Positions 43,155-52,261 of a stretch of 64,000 bases of DNA are shown here, one piece after another; the stretch's first letter is position 1; each line of letters starts with the position of its first letter. The position numbers and the translations under genes were made by a program. The stretch spans positions 62,001-126,000 of the forward strand of contig JAJFJD010000008.1 in the NCBI GenBank assembly GCA_021774335.1, in the 5' to 3' direction. The notes beneath the pieces were generated by a model that searched no databases, was not told the DNA's origin, and saw nothing but the letters and a program-made list of their open reading frames with translations. This stretch comes from Alphaproteobacteria bacterium. Its GTDB lineage: Bacteria > Pseudomonadota > Alphaproteobacteria > UBA8366.

Positions 43155-44275
43155 GCAGTGCCTCCAACATAATGTCGCTGATAGCGTCGGCCGAGACTGG
43201 TCAGAATTTCATAGCCGATGGTTCCCGCCGCGTCGGCGGCGGCATCGACGTCGAAACTTGTGCCGATAAGATCGATCATGTCGCCGGGTTGTGCCGCTGG
43301 CGCGTTGGAAATATCGAGCGTAATCAAATCCATCGACACCCGACCGACCACCGGTACTGTTATGCCGCCGATACTGGCGGAGGCCCGGCCACTGAGACTG
43401 CGCAGGTAGCCATCTGCATATCCGGCGGCAACGGTTGCAACGCGCGTCGGGCCGGTAAAGCGATGCGTCGCACCATAGCCAACGGTCTGGGGAGCGTCAA
43501 CGTGACGTATCTGTATGATTTTCCCCGATAGTTTGACAACGGGCGCCATTGGATTCGGCTCGCCGGGCGTCGGCGCGACGCCATAAAGCGACACGCCCGG
43601 CCGCACCATGTCGAAATGCCAATCGGGGCCGAGGAATATACCGGACGAGGCGGCCAGCGAGGCGTCTACTTTCGGCAGCCGCTTGATCGCGGCGGCGAAA
43701 TCCACCTGTTGTTGTCGATTGAGCGGGTGATCCGGCGTGTCCGCGCAGGCGAGGTGGCTCATGATGCAGGTGAGCGACAGGCCGTCGAGGCGCTGCGGGT
43801 CGTCGAAGAGAGTCTGTTGTTCCTCCGGCGGTAGACCGAGGCGGCACATTCCGGTGTCCAGGTGCAGGATCGAGGGATGCGCTCCGTTCGCCCGGCATTC
43901 CTCGGACCATTGCGCGACCTGCCCCAGATCGTTCAGTGTCGGCATCAGGTTATAGTCGCGGAAAGCCTTTTCCTGGCCGGGCATCAGGCCGTTGAGCACG
44001 GCGATCTCCCCGGTGGATGCGGCGCCGCCAAGCGCTTCGCGCAATGTGGCTGCTTCATCGAGATGGGCGACAAAGAATCGCGTGCAGCCCGCGGCCTGCA
44101 GCGTACGGCCGACCGGACCGACACCAAGACCGTAGCCATCGGCTTTCACCACTGCCGCGCATTGCGCCGGTGCAGCGCGCTGCTGGAGAAGCCGGTAGTT
44201 CGCCGCCAGTGCGTCCAGATCGACCGTGAGGATCGTGGTTGCGTTCGACGGGCCGCTGATTTTAGGGGAAGGCAT
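43151..44275 (-). CDS. alr: alanine racemase
   Basis: A 374-residue PLP-dependent racemase that makes D-alanine for peptidoglycan. The PLP lysine is Lys44 in VVKADGYGLG. The second catalytic base is the Tyr in the GYGATHRF/AAGYADGYLRS region. Length and motif order are normal. The ATG at 44275 overlaps the 3' end of dnaB by 14 nt; an in-frame ATG at 44338 is an alternative and neither has an obvious ribosome site, as expected for coupled translation. Confidence 0.93.
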   Translation of the reverse strand: MPSPKISGPSNATTILTVDLDALAANYRLLQQRAAPAQCAAVVKADGYGLGVGPVGRTLQAAGCTRFFVAHLDEAATLREALGGAASTGEIAVLNGLMPGQEKAFRDYNLMPTLNDLGQVAQWSEECRANGAHPSILHLDTGMCRLGLPPEEQQTLFDDPQRLDGLSLTCIMSHLACADTPDHPLNRQQQVDFAAAIKRLPKVDASLAASSGIFLGPDWHFDMVRPGVSLYGVAPTPGEPNPMAPVVKLSGKIIQIRHVDAPQTVGYGATHRFTGPTRVATVAAGYADGYLRSLSGRASASIGGITVPVVGRVSMDLITLDISNAPAAQPGDMIDLIGTSFDVDAAADAAGTIGYEILTSLGRRYQRHYVGGTA

Positions 44276-45794
44276 CTTCACTATGCTGTCGGTCCAAATC
44301 CCCGAAACGGGTGTATTTCCCGTCGAAGTATAGATCAATTGTCCCGACCGGTCCGTGCCGCTGTTTGGCGATGATCACGCTGGCCGTGTTGCGCACCTGT
44401 TCGAGACGCTGGGCATAATTCTCCATTCGGCCCAGAAACTTATCCTGCGCTTCTTCGAGGCCTTGGATCGGCTCACCTTTTTCCAGGTAGTATTCTTCGC
44501 GGAAAATGAACATGACGACGTCGGCGTCCTGTTCGATCGATCCCGATTCGCGAAGGTCCGACAGTTGCGGCCGTTTGTCGTCGCGATTCTCGACTTGGCG
44601 GGACAACTGCGACAGCGCCAGAACCGGCACTTCCAGTTCCTTCGCGAGGGTTTTGAGCCCGCGGGTAATTTCCGAGATTTCCTGCACCCGGTTTTCCGAA
44701 CGCCGCCCGGGGGCGGGGTGCAGAAGCTGCAGATAGTCAATGATGATCATGTGCAGTTTCTGCTGGCGCTTCAGGCGGCGCGCACGGGTGCGCAGCCCGG
44801 AAATCGTCAATGCGGGCGTATCATCGATATAGAGCGGGAGCTTGTGAATTTTCTGGCTTGCGACGACGAGGTTGTTGAACTCGTCGCTGCTGATGTCGCC
44901 CCGCCGGATCGCGTCGGACGACAGCTCGGCCTGCTCCGAAAGAATGCGCGATGCCAACTGTTCGGCGGCCATTTCGAGCGAGAAGAACACCACATGGCCG
45001 CCTTCGGTGTGCGTCCGGCCATTTTCGTCGGTCGATTCCTTGAAACTCTTGGCCGCATTGAAGGCGATATTCGTAGCGAGCGCGGTTTTGCCCATCGACG
45101 GCCGGCCCGCGAGGATGATCAGGTCAGACGAATGCAGCCCGCCGAGCTTCTGATCGAGGTCTTTGAGACCGGTGGTCACACCGACCACATGACTGTCGCG
45201 GCGGAAGGCTTCCTCGGCGCTTTGCACGGCGAGGTTTGCGGCTTCGCCGAGTGGTATGACGCTGCGCTCCAGCTCGCCAGTATTGGCGAGGTCGTAGAGG
45301 CGCTGCTCGGCCGTTTCGATCTGACCGCCTGCCGGCGTGTCGATGTCCGGCTCGTAGGCATCGTTCACGACGTCTTCGCCGAGCGCGATAAGCTGGCGGC
45401 GCAGGAACAAATCGTGGATCGTCTTGCCGTAATCGCCCGCGTTGATAACCGTCACGACCGACGCCGCCAGATCGAACAGATACTGTGATCCGCCGACTGC
45501 CGCGAGTGCTTCGTCATTCTCGAAAAAATACTTCAGCGTCAGTGGGCTGGCGATCTGCCCCTGTTCCATCAGCTTGCAGGCGGCATCGAAAATCCGGCCG
45601 TGGACCGGCTCGTAGAAATGATCCGCTTGCAGGAAATCGCCGACGCGCTCATACGCGCGATTGTTCGTCAGGATGGCGCCCAAAAGGGCGGCTTCGATCT
45701 CCGCGTTATGGGGCGGAACTCGAAGCTGCGCTTGGGCGCTTGCGTCGTCGCCATGCAGCGGCGCGATATTTGTATCGGGTACGGTGTTCGACAT
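44262..45794 (-). CDS. dnaB: replicative DNA helicase DnaB
   Basis: A 510-residue hexameric helicase. The N-terminal domain begins RVPPHNAEIEAALLGAILTN (25-44). The RecA-like domain has Walker A GRPSMGKTALATN near 228-240, Walker B IIIDYLQLL and the DnaB motif LKTLAKELEVPVLALSQLSRQVE. It unwinds DNA at the replication fork. It lies in the rplI-dnaB-alr order common to alphaproteobacteria. Confidence 0.97.
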   Translation of the reverse strand: MSNTVPDTNIAPLHGDDASAQAQLRVPPHNAEIEAALLGAILTNNRAYERVGDFLQADHFYEPVHGRIFDAACKLMEQGQIASPLTLKYFFENDEALAAVGGSQYLFDLAASVVTVINAGDYGKTIHDLFLRRQLIALGEDVVNDAYEPDIDTPAGGQIETAEQRLYDLANTGELERSVIPLGEAANLAVQSAEEAFRRDSHVVGVTTGLKDLDQKLGGLHSSDLIILAGRPSMGKTALATNIAFNAAKSFKESTDENGRTHTEGGHVVFFSLEMAAEQLASRILSEQAELSSDAIRRGDISSDEFNNLVVASQKIHKLPLYIDDTPALTISGLRTRARRLKRQQKLHMIIIDYLQLLHPAPGRRSENRVQEISEITRGLKTLAKELEVPVLALSQLSRQVENRDDKRPQLSDLRESGSIEQDADVVMFIFREEYYLEKGEPIQGLEEAQDKFLGRMENYAQRLEQVRNTASVIIAKQRHGPVGTIDLYFDGKYTRFGDLDRQHSEDAFP

Positions 45795-45945
45795 TGGGGG
45801 CGCAACTTACCACTGCACCGGGCGGGGACAACCAGCGAATTAGAAGGAACCCGGGGATAACTTTCCAACGCGAGGCTGGCCCGGCGTGACAGAGCTCCGA
45901 ATTCTTTTTTTCGGGCGTCGCTGTCCGCCGGATTTGGCTATCCGA

Positions 45946-46659
45946 TCAGGTCGGATCTTTCTCCGAGTCGCCTTCGGCTTCGGGCTTCGCTTCTTCGGAA
46001 GGTGCCGCGGCCGCTTCAGCGGCACCGTCGGCGCCATCCTCTGCGTCGTCGTCGAGACCCGCGGCCGCTTCTTTCGCCTGCTCGGCCGCTTCCGGATCGA
46101 ACATGGCTTCTGCGGCAGCCTGTGCTTCTTCGGCTGCTTGCGCTTCCTGCGCTGCCTCTTCGGCTTCCGCCGAGAGAAGGGCGCGGCCCAAACGCTGCTG
46201 CTCGGCGGCTTCTTCTTCCGACCGGGCGACGTTGGCCGTCACCGTCGCGTCGACTTCGGGGTGTAGACGAACCCGAAGGTCGAACAGGCCGAGCGATTTC
46301 ACCGGACGCTCGAGAACGACCTGGTTGCGCTGGATCGTGAAGCCGCCTTTGGTGACCGCATCGGAAATGTCGCGGGCGTTGACCGAGCCATAGAGCTGTC
46401 CGCTTTCGCCGGCACTTCGAATGATCACCACCTTAAGGCCGTCGAGCCTATCGGCGACCTGTTGCGCCTCGTCGCGGCGATTCAGGTTCTCCGCCTCGAG
46501 TTGCTGACGGTGCGTCTCGAATACCTCGAGATTCGCCTTCGTTGCCCGCATCGCTTTTTTTGCCGGCAAGAGATAGTTGCGTGCGTAGCCAGGCTTCACG
46601 GCGACGACATCGCCCATTTGCCCGAGCCTTTCGATCCGCTCCAGCAGGATGACTTCCAT
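45946..46659 (-). CDS. rplI: 50S ribosomal protein L9 with long acidic C-terminal tail
   Basis: A 237-residue L9. Residues 1-45 ([31 protein letters not shown]) and the C-terminal domain ending near residue 148 match the normal protein of about 150 residues. The remaining 85-90 residues are an Ala/Glu/Asp-rich tail. Extended L9 tails occur in other Rhodospirillales. L9 binds 23S rRNA and bridges ribosomes. It is separated from dnaB by about 150 bp and precedes it in the operon. Confidence 0.95.
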   Translation of the reverse strand: MEVILLERIERLGQMGDVVAVKPGYARNYLLPAKKAMRATKANLEVFETHRQQLEAENLNRRDEAQQVADRLDGLKVVIIRSAGESGQLYGSVNARDISDAVTKGGFTIQRNQVVLERPVKSLGLFDLRVRLHPEVDATVTANVARSEEEAAEQQRLGRALLSAEAEEAAQEAQAAEEAQAAAEAMFDPEAAEQAKEAAAGLDDDAEDGADGAAEAAAAPSEEAKPEAEGDSEKDPT

Positions 46660-46670
46660 GGCTTAACCTC

Positions 46671-47618
46671 CTAGTCCGGTCCACGGTTGCGCAGCCGGTG
46701 GCGCAAATCGGTCCATTGGTCGAGTACGCCGACCACGGCGACCGCAATCGTGGGCCATTTGAAAAACAGGGATAACAGAATGAGAATCATGTAACAGAGA
46801 AACAGCAGCAGAACGCCCGCCGGATGCCGCCGTGACAGGAAGTGCAGCACGCCGAGACCGGCAAAGAAGTATGGCACGCCCAACACAACGGCGATGTTGC
46901 GTCCGAAATAACCGAAGCTTCCAGGCAACAGCACACCCGCCGCCACGGCGATTGCCAAGACGAACAGGAGTGCGCGCGGCAGCTCGAGCGTTGCTAAATC
47001 CGGACTCGGCCGCATATTGCGTTGACCGCGAACCAGCAAGCCCTGTGCGAGCGATCCGTTCACCGCCACCAACAGAATCCACATCGCGGCGGATATGCCG
47101 GGCAAGAACGGCGAAATCGCGTCCACCAGGAATTGCCGCTGCTCGGCCTTTCCGGCGGGCACCATCCGTTGGAAAACCTGATCGAGCAGTTGACGGATAC
47201 CCGCTTCGATACTTTCTGCACCGCTGCTCAACAAAATGAACCCAACGGTCATCAGCACCGCCGCGATGCCCGTGGCCCACAGAAGAAGCAGACCCGGTGG
47301 ATACCATTCCTGACCACCCTGGTCGTTCGGCCGTGAAAGCACCGCTTGGCGGGTTAGAACGATCGTCGGCGCCGCATAGAGAATCAGCAGCAACGGGATG
47401 CCGATCGATACCCCGGCGATCAAAAGAACGCCCGAGGCGATGGCCGTGGCCGCGATCGTGCCCGTCATGCCGAGGCTGAGCCCGGCAAGGAACAGCGGAA
47501 GTTGGGTGAAATTCGATAGGAACATGCCGCCGATGCTGCCGCTCAGCGCCATCATGAAGGCAAACGCCGTCGTCCCGCCCGAGAGCAGGATCATTAGCCA
47601 TTGTCTTCCAGAATACAT
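46671..47618 (-). CDS. DUF2232 domain-containing membrane protein
   Basis: A 315-residue polytopic membrane protein with about eight hydrophobic segments. It has the position and character of the DUF2232 proteins always found between rpsR and rplI in alphaproteobacteria, distantly like Bacillus YybS. Function unknown. The gap to rplI is 11 nt and to rpsR 26 nt. Confidence 0.8.
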   Translation of the reverse strand: MYSGRQWLMILLSGGTTAFAFMMALSGSIGGMFLSNFTQLPLFLAGLSLGMTGTIAATAIASGVLLIAGVSIGIPLLLILYAAPTIVLTRQAVLSRPNDQGGQEWYPPGLLLLWATGIAAVLMTVGFILLSSGAESIEAGIRQLLDQVFQRMVPAGKAEQRQFLVDAISPFLPGISAAMWILLVAVNGSLAQGLLVRGQRNMRPSPDLATLELPRALLFVLAIAVAAGVLLPGSFGYFGRNIAVVLGVPYFFAGLGVLHFLSRRHPAGVLLLFLCYMILILLSLFFKWPTIAVAVVGVLDQWTDLRHRLRNRGPD

Positions 47619-47644
47619 CCACGTCGCACCCGAAACGTTTTTGC

Positions 47645-47908
47645 CTACTTTAGGACGTAGGGCAGCAACGCCAGGAAACGGGCGCGCTTGATCGCCTTCG
47701 CCAGTTCACGCTGTCTCTTTGCGGAAACGGCGGTGATGCGGCTGGGAACGATCTTCCCGCGTTCTGAGATGAATCGACTCAGCAGCTTGACGTCCGTGTA
47801 ATCGATGGTTGGCGCATTCGGCCCGGAGAACGGACATGTTTTGCGGCGCCGGAAAAAGGGTCGCCGGCCGCCGCCTCCGCCGCCGCTGTCTGAACGTGGT
47901 GGTGCCAT
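47645..47908 (-). CDS. rpsR: 30S ribosomal protein S18
   Basis: An 87-residue S18. The core [62 protein letters not shown] spans about residues 18-84. A short Gly-rich N-terminal arm precedes it. S18 forms a heterodimer with S6, encoded 2 nt upstream. Confidence 0.97.
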   Translation of the reverse strand: MAPPRSDSGGGGGGRRPFFRRRKTCPFSGPNAPTIDYTDVKLLSRFISERGKIVPSRITAVSAKRQRELAKAIKRARFLALLPYVLK

Positions 47909-47910
47909 GG

Positions 47911-48516
47911 TTAGCCCTCCGTCTCTTTGGTTTCTGCGGGCGCGCTGGCGGTTTCAGCCGGTTTCTCGGCCGCTTCTTCCGCCTTTGCAGCCGGTGCTTC
48001 AGCCTTTGCAGCTGGTTCTTCAGTCTTTGCGGCTGGTTCTTCAGTCTTTGCAGCCGGTGTTTCAGTCTTTGCAGCCGGATCTTCAGTCTTCGCGGCCGGT
48101 GCGGTTCCGGGCCTGTCTGACCGCTCAGGCCGGTCGCTGCGTCCTCGCGGACCGCCACGGCCACCCCGGTCGGCGCGCTCGCGCTCCCGGTCGCCTTTGC
48201 CCTGCATGATCGGCGACGGTTCCGGCCGTTCTTCGTCCAGCCGAATCGTCATGTATCGAAGCACGTCTTCGTTCAGACGCATGTTGCGCTCCATTTCCTG
48301 CACGCAGGCGGAGGGCGCATTCATGTTGAACAGGACGTAGTGGCCCTTGCGATTCTTCTTAATGCGGTAGGAGAGGGTCCGCAGACCCCAATATTCGCGC
48401 CGATCCATGGCCCCGCCGTTCTCTTCGACGATCTTGGAAAAGCCATCTCCCAGGGCATCGACCTGAGCGGCGGTAACGTCCTGACGGACGATGAACACGC
48501 TTTCGTAAAGCGGCAT
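47911..48516 (-). CDS. rpsF: 30S ribosomal protein S6 with repetitive C-terminal extension
   Basis: A 201-residue S6. The normal ferredoxin-like domain is residues 1-97 ([42 protein letters not shown]). The extension has a basic Arg/Gly segment (107-136) and then six heptads PAAK[TA]E-x (140-181), encoded by six 21-bp tandem repeats. S6 binds S18 in the 30S platform. The long tail is atypical; E. coli S6 ends in a poly-Glu tail. First gene of the rpsF-rpsR-DUF2232-rplI-dnaB operon. Confidence 0.95.
   Translation of the reverse strand: MPLYESVFIVRQDVTAAQVDALGDGFSKIVEENGGAMDRREYWGLRTLSYRIKKNRKGHYVLFNMNAPSACVQEMERNMRLNEDVLRYMTIRLDEERPEPSPIMQGKGDRERERADRGGRGGPRGRSDRPERSDRPGTAPAAKTEDPAAKTETPAAKTEEPAAKTEEPAAKAEAPAAKAEEAAEKPAETASAPAETKETEG
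47974..48099 (-). repeat. six 21-bp tandem repeats inside rpsF
   Basis: Six in-frame 21-bp units (126 bp) encode [35 protein letters not shown] and PAAKAEE at S6 residues 140-181. The copies keep the same codon order with few changes, as in a minisatellite, so copy number may vary between strains. Confidence 0.85.
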
Positions 48517-48824
48517 CTATAAACACTCCCTTCGGCTCTTCACGACCCGAAGTCCATCATAATCCGCTAAATACCGCGGGAATTCATGCTGGACCGGCCG
48601 GGTCTAGCCAGCCCACATCAGGCCGGCAAGGAGCTATGGTCATGAGCAAACCGATAATCGGTATGCCGAGAAGGGGCGCACTATACACATTTCCAGCCTT
48701 GGGAAAAGCGAAAAGGCCCGGTATCGGACCGCCCACCGCGTTCCGGTTCCAGGCACGCTTGACAGCTAGCGGTTAGCAGGTATCACTGACCCCGCCTTAA
48801 CGAGGGGGGCGAGGCCACAAACGC
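48517..48824. other. divergent promoter region of the rpsF and fabD operons
   Basis: 308 bp without a gene. On the plus side is the fabD promoter (48759-48786). On the minus side TATAGT (48685-48680) could be the -10 of the rpsF operon, but its -35 is weak. The about 150 nt leader of rpsF contains a GACCCGGCCGGTC-like hairpin near 48594-48608 and could be the S6/S18 autoregulatory leader, which I could not confirm. Confidence 0.45.
48759..48786 (+). promoter_or_regulatory. sigma70-type promoter of the fab operon
   Basis: TTGACA at 48759-48764 (perfect -35) and TATCAC at 48781-48786 with a 16-bp spacer, 38 bp upstream of the fabD ATG at 48825. It would drive fabD and fabG, and possibly the rest of the operon. 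Confidence 0.7.
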
Positions 48825-49766
48825 ATGACATTAGCATTCGTATTTCCGGGTCAGGGATCGCAGGCGGTCGGCATGGGCCAGGACCTGGCCGGTGCATTTG
48901 CGACTGCCCGGCATCTGTTCGAGGAAGTCGACGACGCGCTTGGGCAAAACCTGAGCCGCCTCATGTTCGAGGGACCGGAGGACGAACTCATCCTGACCGA
49001 GAACGCGCAACCGGCGCTGATGGCGGTCAGCATGGCGGTGGTCCGGGTGCTGGAAAAGGATTGCAATATCACCATTCCCGGCAAGGCCGCCTTCGTGGCG
49101 GGGCATTCGCTGGGTGAGTATTCGGCCCTTGCCGCCGCCGGGGCGCTGCGTCTCGAAGATGCGGCGCGGCTGCTCAAGCTGCGTGGACAGTCGATGCAGA
49201 AGGCGGTTCCCGTCGGCGAGGGCGCCATGGCGGCGTTGATCGGGCTGGATATGGACGCCGCGCAAACCGTCGCCAAGGCAGCGTCCGAGGTGGGAATATG
49301 TGCGTGTGCGAACGACAACGCGCCGGGACAGGTGGTGGTCAGCGGTGCAACGGCAGCGGTCGAACATGCCGTGGAAATCGCCGCGGATCATGGCGCGAAG
49401 CGAAGCGTGATGCTGCCAGTCAGTGCGCCCTTTCATTGTCCGATGATGCAGCCCGCGGCCGATGTCATGGAAGAGGCGCTGTCCACGACAACGATCTCGG
49501 CCCCATCGGTGCCGGTGGTCGCCAATGTCACGGCGAGCCAGGTCAGCGATCCGGACGAGATACGTCGGCTGCTGGTCGAGCAGGTGACCGGCATGGTCCG
49601 CTGGCGCGAGAGTGTCCTTTATATGAAGGAACAGCAGGTCGACAAACTGATCGAGGCCGGCGCCGGGAAGGTGTTGACCACGTTGACTCGCCGAATCGAT
49701 CGCGAAATCACAGGCAAATCGCTGCAGACACCGGCGGATTTCGACACCGTCGTGAACGAAATTTGA
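48825..49766 (+). CDS. fabD: malonyl-CoA:ACP transacylase
   Basis: A 313-residue transacylase that loads malonyl groups onto ACP for fatty acid elongation. The catalytic serine is Ser95 in VAGHSLGEYSAL, the histidine is near residue 205 in VSAPFHCPMM, and the N-terminal FVFPGQGSQAVGMG is typical. The ATG is preceded by a promoter with a perfect -35. First gene of fabD-fabG-acpP-fabF-mltG. Confidence 0.96.
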   Translation: MTLAFVFPGQGSQAVGMGQDLAGAFATARHLFEEVDDALGQNLSRLMFEGPEDELILTENAQPALMAVSMAVVRVLEKDCNITIPGKAAFVAGHSLGEYSALAAAGALRLEDAARLLKLRGQSMQKAVPVGEGAMAALIGLDMDAAQTVAKAASEVGICACANDNAPGQVVVSGATAAVEHAVEIAADHGAKRSVMLPVSAPFHCPMMQPAADVMEEALSTTTISAPSVPVVANVTASQVSDPDEIRRLLVEQVTGMVRWRESVLYMKEQQVDKLIEAGAGKVLTTLTRRIDREITGKSLQTPADFDTVVNEI

Positions 49767-49802
49767 TTTAGCGTCACCGCACACTTAAGTAGGACGGCTA
49801 CG

Positions 49803-50540
49803 ATGTTTGATCTTTCAGGAAAAACGGCGCTCGTGACCGGCGCGTCGGGCGGGCTCGGCGGCGACATCGCGCGATGTCTGCATGCGGCCGGCGCCTCTGT
49901 CGCGCTGTCGGGAACACGGGCCGACGCCCTTGCGGCGTTGGCCGAGGATCTCGGCGACCGCGCCGCGGTCACGCCAGCGAATTTATCGGACCCGGCCGCG
50001 CCAGTGCAGCTTGTCAAAGACGTCGAAGAAGCAATTGGGCCCGTTGATGTTTTGATCAACAATGCCGGCCTTACGCGCGACATGCTGTCGATGCGGCTGA
50101 CCGACGAGGATTGGGCGACCGTCATGGACGTCAACCTTGGCGCGGCCTTCCGGCTGAGTCGGGCCGTCATGCGTGGTATGATGCAGCGGCGTTGGGGCCG
50201 AATCGTCAACATCACGTCGATCGTCGGCGTCACCGGAAACGCGGGGCAGGCCAACTACGCCGCCTCCAAGGCGGGCATGATCGGCATGTCAAAATCGATG
50301 GCACAGGAAGTCGCGGCGCGGGGAATTACGGTAAACTGCGTTGCACCGGGTTTCATCGAAACGGCCATGACAGATGTACTAAAAGACAACATCAAGGAGA
50401 AGCTGTTGGGAGCCGTTCCCGCCGGCCGCCTTGGTGTTCCGCAGGATGTTTCGGCCGGGGTATTGTATCTGGCGAGCGAAGAAGCCGCCTACATCACCGG
50501 CCAGACATTACACATTAACGGTGGTATGGTGATGATCTAA
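49803..50540 (+). CDS. fabG: 3-oxoacyl-ACP reductase
   Basis: A 245-residue SDR that reduces beta-ketoacyl-ACP with NADPH. Cofactor motif TGASGGLG (12-19), NNAG (86-89) and the catalytic Ser139, Tyr152 and Lys156 (ITSI; YAASK) are present, unlike the two atypical SDRs in this window. It is encoded between fabD and acpP, 36 nt after fabD. Confidence 0.96.
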   Translation: MFDLSGKTALVTGASGGLGGDIARCLHAAGASVALSGTRADALAALAEDLGDRAAVTPANLSDPAAPVQLVKDVEEAIGPVDVLINNAGLTRDMLSMRLTDEDWATVMDVNLGAAFRLSRAVMRGMMQRRWGRIVNITSIVGVTGNAGQANYAASKAGMIGMSKSMAQEVAARGITVNCVAPGFIETAMTDVLKDNIKEKLLGAVPAGRLGVPQDVSAGVLYLASEEAAYITGQTLHINGGMVMI

Positions 50541-50706
50541 AACACTAAACAGCAGTCTCTCGCCAGTGCTAGCCATGGCCATCAAAGTGTGATAACCAAG
50601 CGCCGCCTCAGCGTGGCGTGGCCTAATTAATCAAAGGGTAGGGGCGTAAATCGGACGGTCGGTAGGCCGGGCCGCGGCCCAGCAATCTAAGAAGGGTTTA
50701 AATGAG

Positions 50707-50943
50707 ATGAGTGACGTTTCTGAACGCGTAAAGAAGATTGTCGTTGAACATCTCGGCGTCGACGAAGCGAAGGTTACCGACGGTGCCAGCTTTATCGATG
50801 ATCTTGGCGCGGACAGCCTCGACACGGTCGAACTTGTTATGGCGTTCGAAGAAGAATTCGGTTGTGAGATTCCCGACGATGCAGCGGAGAAAATCCTGAC
50901 GGTCAAGGATGCCATCAGCTACATCGAATCGAACGCCGGTTAA
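50707..50943 (+). CDS. acpP: acyl carrier protein
   Basis: A 78-residue acidic helical protein carrying the phosphopantetheine site at Ser37 in [12 protein letters not shown]. It carries acyl chains in fatty acid synthesis. Length and motif are normal. A 166-bp gap from fabG, with an AT-rich element, may hold an additional promoter, as acpP is often the most highly expressed gene of the cluster. Confidence 0.98.
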   Translation: MSDVSERVKKIVVEHLGVDEAKVTDGASFIDDLGADSLDTVELVMAFEEEFGCEIPDDAAEKILTVKDAISYIESNAG

Positions 50944-50988
50944 CGCCGCGCGGGAGAACACCGCCCTTCTAGATTTCGAGCTCTTATC

Positions 50989-52254
50989 ATGCGACGTGTA
51001 GTCGTTACGGGCCTCGGCGTGAACTGTCCGTTGGGTATCGGGGTCGATAACGTTTGGAATCGACTCATCAACGGTGAGACGGGCATCACGTCGATCCAGT
51101 CTTTCGAACAGACATCGGACCTGAGTTGCAGGATCGCCGGTGAAATCCCCTATGGGCCTGCGTCCGAGGGGAAGTTCGATCCCGACGAATGGATCGACAC
51201 GAAGGACCAGCGCAAGATGGACCGCTTCATCATGTGCGCCATTGCGGCGGCATGCGAGGCGGTCGAGGATTCGGGCTGGAAGCCTGAAGCCGAGGAAGCG
51301 CGCGACCGGACCGGTGTTATGATCGGATCCGGCATCGGCGGGCTTCCAGGAATATGCGAAACGTCGATCACCTTGCATGATCGCGGCCCGCGTAGGGTCA
51401 GTCCGTTCTTCATTGCAGCCAATCTGATCAATCTCGCTTCCGGGCAGGTTTCGATCCGGTATGGATTTCGCGGCCCGAACCACGCGGTGGTGACCGCCTG
51501 CGCGTCGGGCGCCCACGCGATCGGCGATGCCGCGCGGCTGATCATGCTCGACGATGCGGATGTTATGGTTGCCGGTGGTGCGGAAGCGACGGTCTGCCGG
51601 ATCGGCATCGCGGGCTTCGCTGCCTCGAAAGCGCTCTCGACCAACTTTAACGACACCCCGGAAAAAGGGTCGCGGCCCTGGGATAAGGACCGGGACGGTT
51701 TCGTCATGGGCGAGGGGTCGGGCGTGCTCGTTCTCGAAGAGTTGGAGCACGCCAGGGCGCGTGGGGCGAAGATCTACGCCGAAGTAACGGGCTACGGCAT
51801 GTCGGGTGATGCGCATCATATTACGGCGCCGGCACCTGACGGCAACGGCGCGTTCCGGGCAATGAAAGCGGCGTTGAAGCGGGCCGGGATGAACCCGGAG
51901 GACATCGATTATATCAACGCGCATGGCACGTCCACGCCGCTCGGCGACGAGATCGAAGTGAACGCGGTGAAACGTCTTTACGGTGATCAGGCCTACAAGC
52001 TTTGCATGTCGTCGACGAAATCGGCGATCGGCCATCTGCTTGGCGCAGCGGGCGCGGTCGAGGCGATATTCAGCATCAAAACAATAAACACCGGCATCGT
52101 GCCGCCGACGCTGAACTTGGATAATCCCTCGGAAGGTTGCGACATCGATCTGGTGCCGCATGAATCGAAAGAACGAAAAGTGCGTAACGTCATGTCGAAC
52201 TCCTTCGGGTTCGGTGGAACGAATGCGTCGCTCGTTATGTCGCAGGCACCGTGA
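50989..52254 (+). CDS. fabF: 3-oxoacyl-ACP synthase II
   Basis: A 421-residue condensing enzyme. The active-site cysteine is Cys171 in TACASGAHAIGDA, and the two histidines are in NAHGTSTPLGD and SAIGHLLGAAGA. It elongates acyl-ACP, including the unsaturated branch. It follows acpP by 45 nt and mltG by 7 nt gap, so all are in one operon. Confidence 0.97.
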   Translation: MRRVVVTGLGVNCPLGIGVDNVWNRLINGETGITSIQSFEQTSDLSCRIAGEIPYGPASEGKFDPDEWIDTKDQRKMDRFIMCAIAAACEAVEDSGWKPEAEEARDRTGVMIGSGIGGLPGICETSITLHDRGPRRVSPFFIAANLINLASGQVSIRYGFRGPNHAVVTACASGAHAIGDAARLIMLDDADVMVAGGAEATVCRIGIAGFAASKALSTNFNDTPEKGSRPWDKDRDGFVMGEGSGVLVLEELEHARARGAKIYAEVTGYGMSGDAHHITAPAPDGNGAFRAMKAALKRAGMNPEDIDYINAHGTSTPLGDEIEVNAVKRLYGDQAYKLCMSSTKSAIGHLLGAAGAVEAIFSIKTINTGIVPPTLNLDNPSEGCDIDLVPHESKERKVRNVMSNSFGFGGTNASLVMSQAP

Positions 52255-52261
52255 CCCCGGT

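Noticed and set aside
45881-45945. T-run near 45905-45911 as a terminator after rplI
   Set aside because: The T-run is on the plus strand, while rplI is on the minus strand, and no good stem precedes it in the right orientation.
46663-47622. 319-codon minus-strand frame overlapping the DUF2232 gene in another reading frame
   Set aside because: The DUF2232 frame has hydrophobic helices and the expected gene order; the other frame does not.
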